Source: Clostridiales bacterium (lineage in GTDB: Bacteria; Bacillota; Clostridia; Lachnospirales; WQUN01). Taken from it: a stretch of 64,000 bases of DNA. The DNA is taken from positions 51,453 through 115,452 of the forward strand of contig JAISWZ010000132.1 of assembly GCA_031270945.1 (NCBI GenBank). Reading direction: 5' to 3'. Shown piece by piece: positions 54,549-64,000 of this stretch. Under the pieces are notes generated by a model. It worked only from the letters and a program-made list of their open reading frames with translations, had not been told where the DNA came from and did no database searches. A program made the translations under genes and the position numbers. Positions within the stretch are counted from its first letter, which is position 1, and each line of letters starts with the position of its first letter.

Positions 54549-55257
54549 CTTTAGCGCTTCTAGCAAGGTTAAAAATGGCGAAGCCTCTCGCCCCAAGCCG
54601 TCAAACTGGCGGCGCTGGCACTGCTTGTCTTGCTTTGGCTCTACAAAAAGTATACCAGAATGCCAAAAGCATATCAAGCCTTTAGCAATAAATATTTTGT
54701 ATTTTCTGCCACATCGAACCATATTTGTTCAACGACTCGCGTCGCTGACAGAGAATCAATTCCTGTTTTTGCATTATATTATCATAAAAACTTCAAATTC
54801 GCCTTGCCTTTTGATTTTTCTCGCCAGCCAGCGCCCCTAGCGCCTTTTCCAGCCAGCCTTTGTTTGAATGGTAGAACATTCTGACCAAAATGGCTAACAC
54901 ACAGCGTTAATGGATAACACTTCGCTATTCATGGTGCTATACTCCTATACTGATGAGCGATTTTTAAGAATATCACCTTCAAGCCCGCGCGAAGCGCGCC
55001 GGCCATGGATGCGAATTATTCTAAATTTCAAGCTCGTCCGAGTCTTCATCAGTTAGCTCCCACTAACTTTTTAAGGATTTTAATGGCAATATAACCGCAT
55101 AAGCGCGTGAAGGGGGCTTGGCGAGGGAAATGCGAGCGCGTATGGGTGCCGCGCTTCGCGAATGGGGAAATTCAAAACTCTGGCTGGAAAACACGTGAAA
55201 ACGCGTGTTATTGGATCTTTGGCAAGACATTCCAGCCTAATCACAAGGAGGATTTTT
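54549..55257. other. Intergenic region, about 700 bp
   Basis: No supported gene. The promoter and leader of the large gene must lie here; I could not fix a promoter. Confidence 0.5.
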
Positions 55258-58200
55258 ATGCAAAGAATGAAAAAACCGCTAATGCGGGTGCTGTCGTTCC
55301 TGCTGGCATTGGCCGTGCTTTCAACGACGGCGTTTGGCGCCTATCCCGATGGCACGTGGACCGGCACGGCAGAAGGGCGAGGCGGCGCTCTCACAGTAGA
55401 GGTCACGGTAGCCGACGGCAAGATCACGCAGATTGATGTTGGGGAGAATTCAGAAACAGCATCCTATCTGGCCACAGCCAAGGCTATCATAGACGACATC
55501 ACGTCTTCCCAGAGCCTGGATGTGGACACGGTTTCAGGCGCTACGCTATCGAGCCGCGCAATAAAGAACGCGACTATAGCCGCTATCAATTCTGCGTCTG
55601 AAAAGCCTGGGATATTCGACTCCGGCAACGGAAGCATTGCCTCTCCTTACGCAATCGCAACTGTGGCGCAGCTTCAAGCGTTTGCATTGGACGTAAATGG
55701 CGGCGAAACTTACTTAGACAAATATGTCAAGCTTGTCTCTGACATCGACATAAGCGGCATTGACTGGACGCCCATTGACCTTTTCGCGGGAACATTCGAC
55801 GGAGACGGCCATGTGGTTGACGGGCTCACAATAGGATCGGAAAGCGGCAAAGCTGCGCTTGCAAACGCGGGATTCTTCGCTTCCCTGGCAAAAACGGCTG
55901 TCATAAAGAACCTTGGCCTTGAGAATGTTGCCATATACGCAACCAACAGCGGAGCGCTATCTCGAGCTGGAGGGCTTGCCGCAACAAGCGCTGCAGGAAC
56001 CGCCGCTGATGGCGGCGCTGTCATCTACAACTGCCATGTCACAGGCAGCGTGGTCAGCATGGAAACAACATCGGCCCATATCGCTCATGCTGGCGGCCTT
56101 ATAGGCGCTTGCGGAACGTATATGACAATAGCCAACTGCTATACCGACATCGATGTCGTATCGAGAACCGGCGGCACCAACGCGGCGTATGGTGGCGGCA
56201 TAGCCGCAATGGGCGGCAACAATGGCACAATTCTGAACTCCTACGCCCTGGGCGATGTAACCCTGTATACCTCAGGATCATCTGCGGCAACAGGCGCCCT
56301 GGCTGGCGGGCTAGTTGGGATGATGGTAGGAAAAGCTTACAACTGCTACGCTAGCGGAAACATAACTGTCACTGGGGTAACTTCCAGCAACGGATCCGTT
56401 CAGTTCACTGCGGTGGGCGCTTTGGCGGGCCAGCTCATAAAAACCACTGGCGGCTTGAACCATTCCTATTACAGCGCTGACACTGTCATAACGATAAACG
56501 GCACTGCTGTCACTCCTGTTCCGTGCGGCACAGCCACAGAATCGGCAAGCAAGCAGCCGGAAAACATCTCAGCGCCTTCTGGCTTGGATGCCCTGGTGTC
56601 TGTCCTTAACATGGGCGTTTCAACATTGAATAACGGAACCGCCGACATTGAGGTCAATCCAGCCAACGCCCGCGAATTCATATCCGTTCCTGCCGGAGTG
56701 ACATTGCTGAACTGGGATATCGCAGACGGAAAGATCGCGTTCACAGAATCTGTGACACCATCTATTCCAGATGACAGCATCTTCGATTCCGGAAGCGGAA
56801 GCGAGCTAGACCCCTATGTAATAGCAACCGAAGAGCAGCTTCGAGCTTTTGCCACTTCTCTCTCAGACACCATTGACTATGCCAACACCTTTATTAGGCT
56901 TGCAAATGACATCGCCTTGGCTGGCGGAGAATGGATCCCGGTAGGGGAAGGCGACTACCTCTTCTCCGGCCATTTTGACGGCAATGGCCATGCCATAAGC
57001 GGCTTGACATATGCCAGCGATGGAGTGGAAAAAGACGCCTCCAAGACCCTCTATGTCGGCTTCATTGGGATCCTTGGCGGCACTGTGAAAAACCTGTCCC
57101 TTCTTGACGTGAGCATCACGGCGATAGGCACAAAAACTGTCTACGCCGGAGCTGTGACAGGGTACGCCTATACTGCTTCAGCTGTCATTGACAACGTATT
57201 CGCAAGCGGCACAGTCTACTGCGAAACCACAGAAGAAGGCAACAACTTCTCAGGCGGGCTTGCAGGAAGCCTGTATCGCGGAATCATAACAAATTCCGGC
57301 GCTGACGTCTTCGCAAGCTCCGTCCAAAGAGGAGGCTACTGGGCTGAGGTCGGCGGAATAACGTCCATGAACAACAGAGGATATATCCTAAACTGCTACT
57401 CCCTTGGCGATGTCTACGCATATGCCAGCCGCGCCTTGGAAGCGGCCATAGCCGCCTCCAACCTGGTAGGCATGCAAGCTGGAATCCTGGCCAACAGCTA
57501 CGCCACTGGAGATCTAGAGACTTCTGACTGGGCCCAGACCATCGGCGCCGCAAGCGGAGACACAACAGCCATCGGCACTGGCTACTTCCTGTATTACAAC
57601 TCAGAAGCCAGCCAAAACATCGGCGGCCAAACCCCAAGCCCCATTGTTGGCGTAGGGCTAACAGCGAAGATGCCAGATGAAGACGATCCTTCGATCCTGC
57701 TTTCAGGCTTCAACCATGAGCTTACTCCGCTTGAGGCAGCTTCTTTCAAGTCCCAAGACCTTGCTGACTTGCTGAACCTGAACCTGACCCAGTTCCCGGT
57801 AGATCTAACTGCGCTTCCGGCAAGCGTAGAGCTCAATAGCTGGGAATTAGCAAACGGCACTTTGGCGCCCTCAGGCGCCCCTGCAGCAGTGACCTTCGTC
57901 CCAGTCATTTTCATAGATGACACCCCTCCAGCGTTCCAAGCGGGCGAGTACCTAGGCCGTGACGAAGGCAAGTCTCAGACAGTAGGAATCAGCGTAACTG
58001 ATGACTCTATCATCTCCATCACCCTCCTGGATCCGGCAACGCTTGACGGCAGTGGCGAGATAATAGAGCAGGCAATACTAAACCCCAATGCCCTGGCGTC
58101 TCTCCCGGCAGGCTCTGACGCTCTGATCTCTCTCAAGGAAGCCATCTCAGCCGCCTTGGACAAAGCCAAGATCGGCGACAAAACCGGATACGGATCAGCT

Positions 58201-61065
58201 GATCCTTCCATATTCGAAAGCGGCCAGGGTTCTCTTGAAGACCCCTACATCATTAAAAGCGAAAGCCAGCTCAGAGCCTTTGCAAGCGCCATAAACATCG
58301 ATGAGAGCTTTTCCGGCAAGTTTATTAGTCTTGCTGCGGACATCGAGCTTTCCGAAGAATGGATCCCCACAGGCGGCGGAAATGGGGCTCACTCCTTCTC
58401 AGGAACATTTGACGGAGGAAACCATGAAATCAGCAACGTCGCAATCGGAATGGTTCAGCCCTCCAGATACCTGTTCGCCGGGTTCTTCGGATACGGCAAC
58501 GCCATGTCTGTCAAGAACCTGAGCCTTAAAAACGTCTTCATCGACAACATTTATTCAGGCGATGACCGCGCCTTCGCTGGCGGGCTCGTTGCTGGCCTTG
58601 ACGGCATGTCCTATATCGATGGAGTAACAGTTTCAGGAGAAATCAGAAACAACGCGGCAGGAACAGGATCCTGCTCCGTAGGCGGCATAGTAGGCTTCGC
58701 TAGCGGCTATGGCAACGTCGCCACTGGATCGCCTGAAAACTCTTACTCCACTTTCATCTCCAATAGCGGATCAGACGTAGCTGTCAGCGGGCAGTCCTTT
58801 GACGGCTGGGTTTACGCTGGCGGCATAATAGGAAACACCAACAGAACCTATATCACCAATGCCTATTCGCTTGGCGATGTGACCGTCTGGAGCGGAAGCG
58901 ATGACCGCGCCAACTTCAACCGCGCCGCGGCTGGAGGAATAGCCGGATTCAACGCTGGCTATGTGGCAAACGCATATGCCCTTGGAAACATGAAATCAGT
59001 CACTGTCACTACTGACGTGGGCGGCTACGCGGGACGCCACACCGGAATCGCGACTTCCCAGTTTGTCTACTATAATATGGACGCCCTGCATAGCTCAGGA
59101 GACTCTGCTCTTTCTCCAGCTCCAGGCGTTGGATATGTCGTTTCCTCATCTACCGGAAGCGCTCCAGATTTGACCGGCAAGATCGAATCAGAGCTAAAAA
59201 GCCCCGCTTTCGCAGATCTCCTAAATGAAAACCTAGCTTCTGTCGCAAACCCAAACCCAGATCAAGAACTCAAGCTCTGGGCTTATGACGAGGAATCTGG
59301 ATTTGTCAAGTTCAAGCCCCAAGAGCCCATCTGGCTCAAAGACCTCAAAAACCCCTTCCTGGGAGAGTGGCAGTCCGAGATTCCCAGCGCCGGCACCCTG
59401 ATATTCACCTATAAGACCGATGGCAGCTTTGACTACGAAATGGTCGGAGTTCCCCCGGAAGAAGGCGGAATAGGCAAAGGCGCCTACACAGTCATCGGAA
59501 ATAGGCTTGTAACCTACCTGGACTTCGAAGGCGCCGCCATGTACGAGTTTGAGGTCATTGACAACAATACCATTCTCGTCACGGAGCTGGAAGCCGAAAC
59601 TTCCACCCCAGGAAGCACCGCCCCCTTTATCCGCGTTCCCGGCTCAGATTCAGTCACCGACGATCTTCCTTTCGTCCTTGAAAACGAGCTCAACGGTTCT
59701 TGGAGAGCGCTCATTCCTCCCGAATCAGAAGACGAAGATCCCAGCGATGTCGTAATGATCGCCGACTCCAGCTCTTCCTGCTCATTCCTCTACCTGGACT
59801 ACGACGCGGTCTATAGCGGCAGCTACTTCACAATAGATGACGTCATCGGCTTCTTCTCTCCAGATCTGAACCTGCTTGAGCTATTCCAGTTCTCCAAGAT
59901 AGATGAATATGCCTTTAGCTTTACAGAATTCCTGGGCCTTAACGAGGATGGCTCAAGAAACCTGGGCGCAACCGCCGATTTCAAGCGCCTTGGAGACAAG
60001 GCCGCACTCGCAGCCAAAGTCGATGAGCTCAAAGATACAGAAGAAAGCAGCTTCACATCAGAAAGCTGGGAAGCCTTCCAAGCCGCCCTCCTATCTGCTC
60101 AAGAAGCTCTCGACGATGAGTACGCGACGCAAGAAACGCTGGACACAGCCATTGCCGACCTGGAAGCGGCGTTTGATGAGCTGGCTGAGGAAAGCGGCAC
60201 TGAAGATGAAGATGACGAAGATGAAGACGAAGATGAAGACGAAGATGATACGGATACTGATGAGAACGACACTGACGATGACGAAGACGATACCGATGAT
60301 GACGAGAACGACACTGGCGAAGATGACAACGATACTGATGATGACGAGAACGACACTGACGATAATGATAACGGCGAGAACAATAGCGGCAATAGCGGTT
60401 CAGACAGCGGATACTCTGGCGGCGGATATTACACAACTACCTCCACTCCAACGCCATCTCCAACCGCCACTCCAACCCCGCAACCGACCCCTGGCGCAAC
60501 CGCTGCCGTTCCGATAGAAAATTTCACTGACGTCAAGAAAACCGACTGGTTCTACAATGACATAGATTTCGTCCTAAAAAACAACCTGTTTTATGGTACC
60601 AGCGAGTCCGCGTTCAGCCCTTACGCTCCCATGACTCGCGGAATGATTGTCACTGTCTTGCACCGCTTGGCTGGCTTGCCCAAACCCGGAACAGGATCAT
60701 TCCCTGATGTAGTCGCAGGATCCTGGTATTCTGACGCTGTCGCCTGGGGCTTTTCCAACGGCATTGTCGCTGGGATAGCCGGAGGCCAGTTCGCGCCAGA
60801 CATGAGCGTAAACCGTGAGCAGCTCGTGGTCTTTTTCTACCGCTACGCGCTTCTTATAGGCAAAGCCAAACCCAGCGCTGACTTGTCAGCCTTCAGGGAT
60901 GCGTCCGGCATATCCAGCTGGGCCCGCCCCGCGTTTGAATGGGCTGTAGGCGCAGGAATCGTCTACGGCAAAGGCAACGGAATCCTAGACCCGATCTCAG
61001 GCGCCACCCGCGCTGAAGTGGCGGCGATAGCAAGACGGTTTGCGCTGTTTGCGCAAGCGCAGTAG
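55258..61065 (+). CDS. Giant secreted protein: FMN-binding domain, three GLUG regions, FIVAR, acidic repeat, SLH triplet
   Basis: 1935 residues from ATG 55258 (AAGGAGG upstream; the frame is open earlier but has no better start). A signal peptide covers about 1-27. Residues 29-118 are an FMN-binding domain, with DTVSGATLSS near residue 90 fitting the covalent FMN attachment pattern (SGAT). Three repeats at about 125-505, 514-960 and 990-1360 share GSGS..DPYVIATEEQLRAFA and FSGTFDGGNHEISNV, as in GLUG/filamentous-hemagglutinin-like domains. Then two ~100-residue beta domains (NPFLGEWQSE and LNGSWRALI), a FIVAR-like helix (about 1580-1645), an Asp/Glu repeat (about 1646-1710), a Pro/Thr linker, and three SLH domains (about 1750-1935). 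Extracellular electron transfer via the flavin is an inference. Confidence 0.88.
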   Translation: MQRMKKPLMRVLSFLLALAVLSTTAFGAYPDGTWTGTAEGRGGALTVEVTVADGKITQIDVGENSETASYLATAKAIIDDITSSQSLDVDTVSGATLSSRAIKNATIAAINSASEKPGIFDSGNGSIASPYAIATVAQLQAFALDVNGGETYLDKYVKLVSDIDISGIDWTPIDLFAGTFDGDGHVVDGLTIGSESGKAALANAGFFASLAKTAVIKNLGLENVAIYATNSGALSRAGGLAATSAAGTAADGGAVIYNCHVTGSVVSMETTSAHIAHAGGLIGACGTYMTIANCYTDIDVVSRTGGTNAAYGGGIAAMGGNNGTILNSYALGDVTLYTSGSSAATGALAGGLVGMMVGKAYNCYASGNITVTGVTSSNGSVQFTAVGALAGQLIKTTGGLNHSYYSADTVITINGTAVTPVPCGTATESASKQPENISAPSGLDALVSVLNMGVSTLNNGTADIEVNPANAREFISVPAGVTLLNWDIADGKIAFTESVTPSIPDDSIFDSGSGSELDPYVIATEEQLRAFATSLSDTIDYANTFIRLANDIALAGGEWIPVGEGDYLFSGHFDGNGHAISGLTYASDGVEKDASKTLYVGFIGILGGTVKNLSLLDVSITAIGTKTVYAGAVTGYAYTASAVIDNVFASGTVYCETTEEGNNFSGGLAGSLYRGIITNSGADVFASSVQRGGYWAEVGGITSMNNRGYILNCYSLGDVYAYASRALEAAIAASNLVGMQAGILANSYATGDLETSDWAQTIGAASGDTTAIGTGYFLYYNSEASQNIGGQTPSPIVGVGLTAKMPDEDDPSILLSGFNHELTPLEAASFKSQDLADLLNLNLTQFPVDLTALPASVELNSWELANGTLAPSGAPAAVTFVPVIFIDDTPPAFQAGEYLGRDEGKSQTVGISVTDDSIISITLLDPATLDGSGEIIEQAILNPNALASLPAGSDALISLKEAISAALDKAKIGDKTGYGSADPSIFESGQGSLEDPYIIKSESQLRAFASAINIDESFSGKFISLAADIELSEEWIPTGGGNGAHSFSGTFDGGNHEISNVAIGMVQPSRYLFAGFFGYGNAMSVKNLSLKNVFIDNIYSGDDRAFAGGLVAGLDGMSYIDGVTVSGEIRNNAAGTGSCSVGGIVGFASGYGNVATGSPENSYSTFISNSGSDVAVSGQSFDGWVYAGGIIGNTNRTYITNAYSLGDVTVWSGSDDRANFNRAAAGGIAGFNAGYVANAYALGNMKSVTVTTDVGGYAGRHTGIATSQFVYYNMDALHSSGDSALSPAPGVGYVVSSSTGSAPDLTGKIESELKSPAFADLLNENLASVANPNPDQELKLWAYDEESGFVKFKPQEPIWLKDLKNPFLGEWQSEIPSAGTLIFTYKTDGSFDYEMVGVPPEEGGIGKGAYTVIGNRLVTYLDFEGAAMYEFEVIDNNTILVTELEAETSTPGSTAPFIRVPGSDSVTDDLPFVLENELNGSWRALIPPESEDEDPSDVVMIADSSSSCSFLYLDYDAVYSGSYFTIDDVIGFFSPDLNLLELFQFSKIDEYAFSFTEFLGLNEDGSRNLGATADFKRLGDKAALAAKVDELKDTEESSFTSESWEAFQAALLSAQEALDDEYATQETLDTAIADLEAAFDELAEESGTEDEDDEDEDEDEDEDDTDTDENDTDDDEDDTDDDENDTGEDDNDTDDDENDTDDNDNGENNSGNSGSDSGYSGGGYYTTTSTPTPSPTATPTPQPTPGATAAVPIENFTDVKKTDWFYNDIDFVLKNNLFYGTSESAFSPYAPMTRGMIVTVLHRLAGLPKPGTGSFPDVVAGSWYSDAVAWGFSNGIVAGIAGGQFAPDMSVNREQLVVFFYRYALLIGKAKPSADLSAFRDASGISSWARPAFEWAVGAGIVYGKGNGILDPISGATRAEVAAIARRFALFAQAQ

Positions 61066-61072
61066 GATAAAA

Positions 61073-61222
61073 TATGAGGCGCCTTTAGCGCACCGTGTAT
61101 GAGGCGCCTTTAGCGCACCGTGTATGAGGCGCCTTTAGCGCACCGTGTATGAGGCGCCTTTAGCGCGCCGTGTATGAGGTGCCTTTAGCGCGCCGTGTAT
61201 GAGGTGCCTTTAGCGCGCCGTG
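61073..61222 (+). repeat. Six tandem 25-bp units
   Basis: Units start at 61073, 61098, 61123, 61148, 61173 and 61198. The sequence is TATGAGGCGCC TTTAGCGC plus ACCGTG or GCCGTG; changes accumulate from left to right. Each has a small GGCGC/GCGC dyad. Confidence 0.95.
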
Positions 61223-61242
61223 CTATATGAGGCAGTATCCAT

Positions 61243-61271
61243 AACAAGGCGCGTGATCCACGCGCCTTGTT
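61243..61271 (+). terminator. Rho-independent terminator
   Basis: 13-bp stem AACAAGGCGCGTG/CACGCGCCTTGTT, loop ATC, T-rich tail. Ends the giant gene's transcript after the 25-bp repeats. Confidence 0.92.
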
Positions 61272-61274
61272 TCT

Positions 61275-61632
61275 ATTGCCTTTCCCTCTCTTTCGCGCAT
61301 GCTAGATATGGAGGGAATGTGTATGCCGGCGGGGATTCAGGGATTGGCTGAAATGAGGTTTTTGCAAATGGGTGTTCCTTGTTTCATATTACTGTATGCT
61401 TAACATTATATGTGATATTGACATGTGCTTTGCGGAATATGAGAGTCCCCTCTTTCCAAGTGAAAACCGCCCCGAGATGAAAGGACTGATTTGAGGCATT
61501 ATTTAGCAACCTAGGGTTCGCCTGAGATATCGCATAGTTTGTTAATCACACTGTAATAGAGCAGTAGAAACCCCTCGGTCTGAGCAGGAGATCCCAAGGG
61601 GCATGTCTATGAAGGCAACGTCTGTACATTGG
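61275..61632. other. Intergenic region, about 360 bp
   Basis: No supported gene or RNA. It ends in a short repeat. Confidence 0.5.
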
Positions 61633-61684
61633 TTTTTCTTGAATTCTCTCTTTCTTGAATTCTTTCTTTCTTGAATTCTTTCTT
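61633..61684 (+). repeat. 16-bp repeat TTTCTTGAATTCTTTC type, about 3.5 copies
   Basis: Direct repeat of about 16 bp; its last partial unit (TCTTTTAATTCTG) runs into the stop codon of the minus-strand methyltransferase. Confidence 0.85.
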
Positions 61685-62623
61685 TTAATTCTGCAAGCTC
61701 CGCAAATTCAACGCCTTCAAGATCGCCCCTCCTATCGCCTTGGCGACGGGAGGCGGGAACGCGTTTCCTACTTGCCTGTAAGCCGCTGTCTTCTTCCCAG
61801 CAAACATCCAGTCATCTGGAAATCCTTGAATAAGCGCCGCCATTTGCACTGTCAGCTTGGGCTTGCCTAAAAAGCCTTCTGGCGGAGGATTGTCTGCTAC
61901 GCCTCTGCCGTCAACATCAAGCAAGCCCCACGCTTGCTTTGCTCTTGAAGGCCCCAGGTCAGCCCCTCCATGCTTCTTGCTTCCTCCCACCAGCGTTGGA
62001 GCTATCCTATTAGCCTTCAAGGCCCAGTCAGCAGCGCCTCTCCAGCCATTCCTTGACATTTCATCAAGAAGCGCTTGCCCTACAGTAAGAGGCTCTGCTT
62101 TTCCCTGAGGCCAAGCAAACACTTTCGCGTAACATGGCTTTAGCGCAACAAGAACTGTTCTCTCCCTTTTTTGCGGAACCCCGAAATCCGAAGCGTTTAC
62201 CCGCTCCCAGAAGCATTCGTATCCCAGCTCTTCAAAAGACTTTTTTATCCATGCCCGGTAGTCATCAAATTTTTTGGAAAACAGCCCTTTTACGTTTTCT
62301 AGCATGACCGCCTTTGGATCGCATTCCTTTGCCAGGCGCAGCGCTTCTGGAAACAAGTCTCTGTCATCCACCTGCCCCAGCTGCTTTCCAGCTACCGAAA
62401 ATGGCGGGCAAGGCACTCCGCCCGCCAGCAAGTCAATCCCTTTATATCCCTTTGCGCTGAAAGCCTTGGCATCTCCTTCAATGACGTTCCAGGATGGCCG
62501 GTTGGCGCGAAGCGTGGCGCAGGCGTTTGGATCTATCTCGACAAGGGCCGCATGCTCAAACCCGGCCTGTTCAAGGCCTAAGGCTTGTCCTCCCGCCCCA
62601 GCGCAAATCTCTATTGATCGCAC
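61685..62623 (-). CDS. DNA (cytosine-5) methyltransferase
   Basis: 312 residues from GTG 62623, because GGAGG lies 8 bases upstream; the frame is open earlier. Motifs: I (ICAGAGGQALGLEQAGF), catalytic IV (GGVPCPPFS, Cys in PCPPF), VI (ENVKG), VIII (QKRERTVLVAL) and X (RQVGNAFPPPVA). The short target-recognition region between VIII and IX spans about 80 residues. No restriction endonuclease or other R-M gene is next to it, so it is a solitary (orphan) methylase. The recognition site is not predictable from this sequence. It sits 74 bases downstream of folD in the same direction. Confidence 0.93.
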   Translation of the reverse strand: MRSIEICAGAGGQALGLEQAGFEHAALVEIDPNACATLRANRPSWNVIEGDAKAFSAKGYKGIDLLAGGVPCPPFSVAGKQLGQVDDRDLFPEALRLAKECDPKAVMLENVKGLFSKKFDDYRAWIKKSFEELGYECFWERVNASDFGVPQKRERTVLVALKPCYAKVFAWPQGKAEPLTVGQALLDEMSRNGWRGAADWALKANRIAPTLVGGSKKHGGADLGPSRAKQAWGLLDVDGRGVADNPPPEGFLGKPKLTVQMAALIQGFPDDWMFAGKKTAAYRQVGNAFPPPVAKAIGGAILKALNLRSLQN

Positions 62624-62697
62624 TTTGATCGCCTCCGCAAAGTTCGCTCCGCCATGCGCGTTAAAAGAAGGGCGCTGTCGCACCCGAAGTTAAAAAC

Positions 62698-63546
62698 TCA
62701 AACCTTAGCATCCTTGGCTGCCGCTACAGTATTCTTTAGCAGCATTGAAATAGTCATAGGCCCGACTCCGCCCGGAACAGGCGTGATATAGCCTGCCACT
62801 TGAGAAACGCTGTCAAAGTCCACATCTCCGCAGACCTTTCCGTCTGGAAGACGATTTACGCCTACATCAATGACGCAGGCTCCGGGTTTGACCATGTCAG
62901 CTGTTACATATTTAGGCTTTCCGATTGCCGCAATCAGGATATCCGCTTCTTGGGTCACTGACTGCAGATTTGCCGTTCTTGAGTGGCAGATTGTCACAGT
63001 TCCGCTTTCATGCAGGAGAAGCATGGCAACTGGCTTTCCGACGATATTGCTTCGCCCTATGACCACGCACCGCTTTCCGCTGATAGAAACGCCGCTCCGC
63101 TTGATTAGCTCGATAATCCCAGCAGGTGTGCATGGCGCCAACGAATGCTGCCCGATCATGATCCGTCCGACATTGACAGGCGAAAAAGCGTCAACGTCCT
63201 TCGAAGGATCAATCGCCTCGATCACGGCTTCAGAATCCATATGCTTGGGCAATGGCAATTGAACCAGGATTCCGTGGATGTCCTCTCTCTTGTTCAGCTT
63301 TTCCACCAGCTCCAGCAGCTCGGACTGCTCCGCGCTTTCCGGCAGCTTATAGACCTCTGACAGGATGCCAGCGGCTTTGCATGCCTTTTCCTTGCTTCCT
63401 ACATAGATTTGCGACGCCGGATCCTCTCCAACTATGACAACGGCAAGTCCAGGCTTTAGTCCGACTTTTTCCAGAGCCTCAACTTCCGCCTTTATCTCTT
63501 CACGGATCTCTTTCGCTATTGCTTTTCCGTCAATAATGTGAGCCAA
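62698..63546 (-). CDS. folD: Bifunctional methylenetetrahydrofolate dehydrogenase / cyclohydrolase
   Basis: 282 residues from TTG 63546, with GGAGG upstream. It has [22 protein letters not shown] (substrate site; Lys in the YxxxK motif), [35 protein letters not shown], the NADP-binding [17 protein letters not shown], and the C-terminal [13 protein letters not shown]. FolD interconverts 5,10-methylene-THF, 5,10-methenyl-THF and 10-formyl-THF in one-carbon metabolism. The remnant of fhs lies immediately upstream in the same direction, as in operons where both genes use formate-derived carbon. Confidence 0.97.
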   Translation of the reverse strand: MAHIIDGKAIAKEIREEIKAEVEALEKVGLKPGLAVVIVGEDPASQIYVGSKEKACKAAGILSEVYKLPESAEQSELLELVEKLNKREDIHGILVQLPLPKHMDSEAVIEAIDPSKDVDAFSPVNVGRIMIGQHSLAPCTPAGIIELIKRSGVSISGKRCVVIGRSNIVGKPVAMLLLHESGTVTICHSRTANLQSVTQEADILIAAIGKPKYVTADMVKPGACVIDVGVNRLPDGKVCGDVDFDSVSQVAGYITPVPGGVGPMTISMLLKNTVAAAKDAKV

Positions 63547-63579
63547 TCAAGTTTCCTCCAATCTATTAAGTGCTTGTCT

Positions 63580-63886
63580 TTACCCGCTTTGAACACGGAT
63601 ATTGATCGGATTTGACGCTCCTGACTGCCGATCTTTGGCAAGCCAGGCATAGTCATTATATCACCAGTGAGCGCCACGATAAAGCCTGCGCCAGCGGAGA
63701 CTTTCAGGTTTCTCACTGTCACTGCGAATCCTCTTGGCGCGCCCAGAAGGGATGCGTCATCTGAAAAGCTGTACTGGGTTTTTGCCATGCAGACAGGAAG
63801 TCTGCCAAACCCCTGCTTTTCCAGCTGGGATGCTTGCTTTTGCGCCGCTGGCGTTAGGATAACCCCTGTCTGCGTGATCGGATTTA
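63580..63886 (-). pseudogene. fhs: Formate-tetrahydrofolate ligase C-terminal fragment (truncated, frameshifted)
   Basis: The fragment encodes [72 protein letters not shown], the near-C-terminal part of formate-THF ligase (full length about 556 residues). Upstream coding sequence is cut by the element at 63887. After GLPK the frame runs out into a non-homologous tail. Shifting by one base there gives a short [11 protein letters not shown] stop that resembles the normal end (IDVDxxGxxxGLF). So both a 5' truncation and a 3' frameshift are likely, and the gene is dead, unless the missing part continues beyond the element. Sequence past 64000 would tell. Confidence 0.85.
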
Positions 63887-64000
63887 GAGCATATCCCAAA
63901 ATTATATCCGAGGCACCGGAAAAATCCGGATGTTTGCTCGCAGAAGCCCGAGCAAACTAGTTGAAGCATTCGCCAGGATTTTTCCGGTGCCATTTCGGAA
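63887..64000. mobile_element. MITE-like element, family 1 (copy l), cut by the window edge
   Basis: Left end GAGCATATCCCAAAATT with TTA before it; full common-subtype interior. The right end is beyond the window. It interrupts fhs. Confidence 0.9.

Noticed and set aside
60099..60436. Minus-strand Ser-rich ORFs opposite the acidic repeat
   Set aside because: Antisense shadow of the Asp/Glu-coding repeat; no start signals.
61073..61222. CRISPR array
   Set aside because: The 25-bp units abut each other directly; there are no spacers.

Overview
The window looks like chromosomal DNA from a low-to-mid GC Gram-positive bacterium, most likely a member of the Bacillota (Clostridia-like). The reasons are strong AGGAGG ribosome sites, frequent TTG and GTG starts, sigma-A type promoters with 17-bp spacers, four secreted proteins with S-layer homology (SLH) modules, a stalk (copper amine oxidase N) protein, a Ser/Thr kinase with an ectodomain, and an fhs-folD one-carbon locus. 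There is no phage, plasmid or CRISPR signature. The species cannot be named from what is visible. The genome is unusually rich in intergenic repeats.

Layout. 0-5.5 kb: accessory genes, with a SUKH-type and a DUF600-type immunity-like gene, an acidic repeat ORF, a degenerate transglutaminase-like protein, a membrane protein and an AAA/DUF4143 ATPase. 6.2-11.7 kb: two large secreted proteins (stalk domains, SLH). 12-26.5 kb: a radical SAM/SPASM enzyme, two related helical-repeat proteins, four tandem two-TM paralogues, a family protein with an acidic tail, and a MoxR ATPase / leucine-rich repeat / VWA operon. 26.6-32.9 kb: no genes; it holds a 15-copy tandem array of about 335-bp units. 33-38 kb: a four-gene operon with an alpha/beta hydrolase, an MFS/GPH transporter, a serine beta-lactamase-like hydrolase and a choloylglycine-hydrolase-family enzyme. 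38.5-41.2 kb: a 54-bp perfect palindrome, tRNA-Ser(GCU), a lipoprotein and a nitroreductase. 41.6-47.6 kb: a transmembrane Ser/Thr kinase with an LRR ectodomain and a CapA-like SLH protein. 48-50 kb: non-coding repeats, including four 151-bp units. 50-54 kb: an SLH protein and two more helical-repeat proteins. 55-61 kb: a 1935-residue FMN-binding/GLUG/SLH surface protein. 61.7-64 kb: a solitary C5 DNA methyltransferase, folD, and an fhs remnant truncated at a mobile element.

Two families of small terminal-inverted-repeat elements are scattered between genes: at least twelve copies of one (ends GAGCATATCCCAAAATT, flanked by TTA or TA) and two of the other (ends TGATTCTRCCGTAA). No transposase is present, so they behave as non-autonomous (MITE-like) elements.

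The strongest candidates for undescribed biology are the 335-bp array, the MoxR-LRR-VWA neighbourhood with its helical-repeat proteins and four membrane paralogues, and the kinase with nine repeated Thr-Val-x-Glu-Asp/Val motifs beside its kinase domain. Functions proposed for these are inference.
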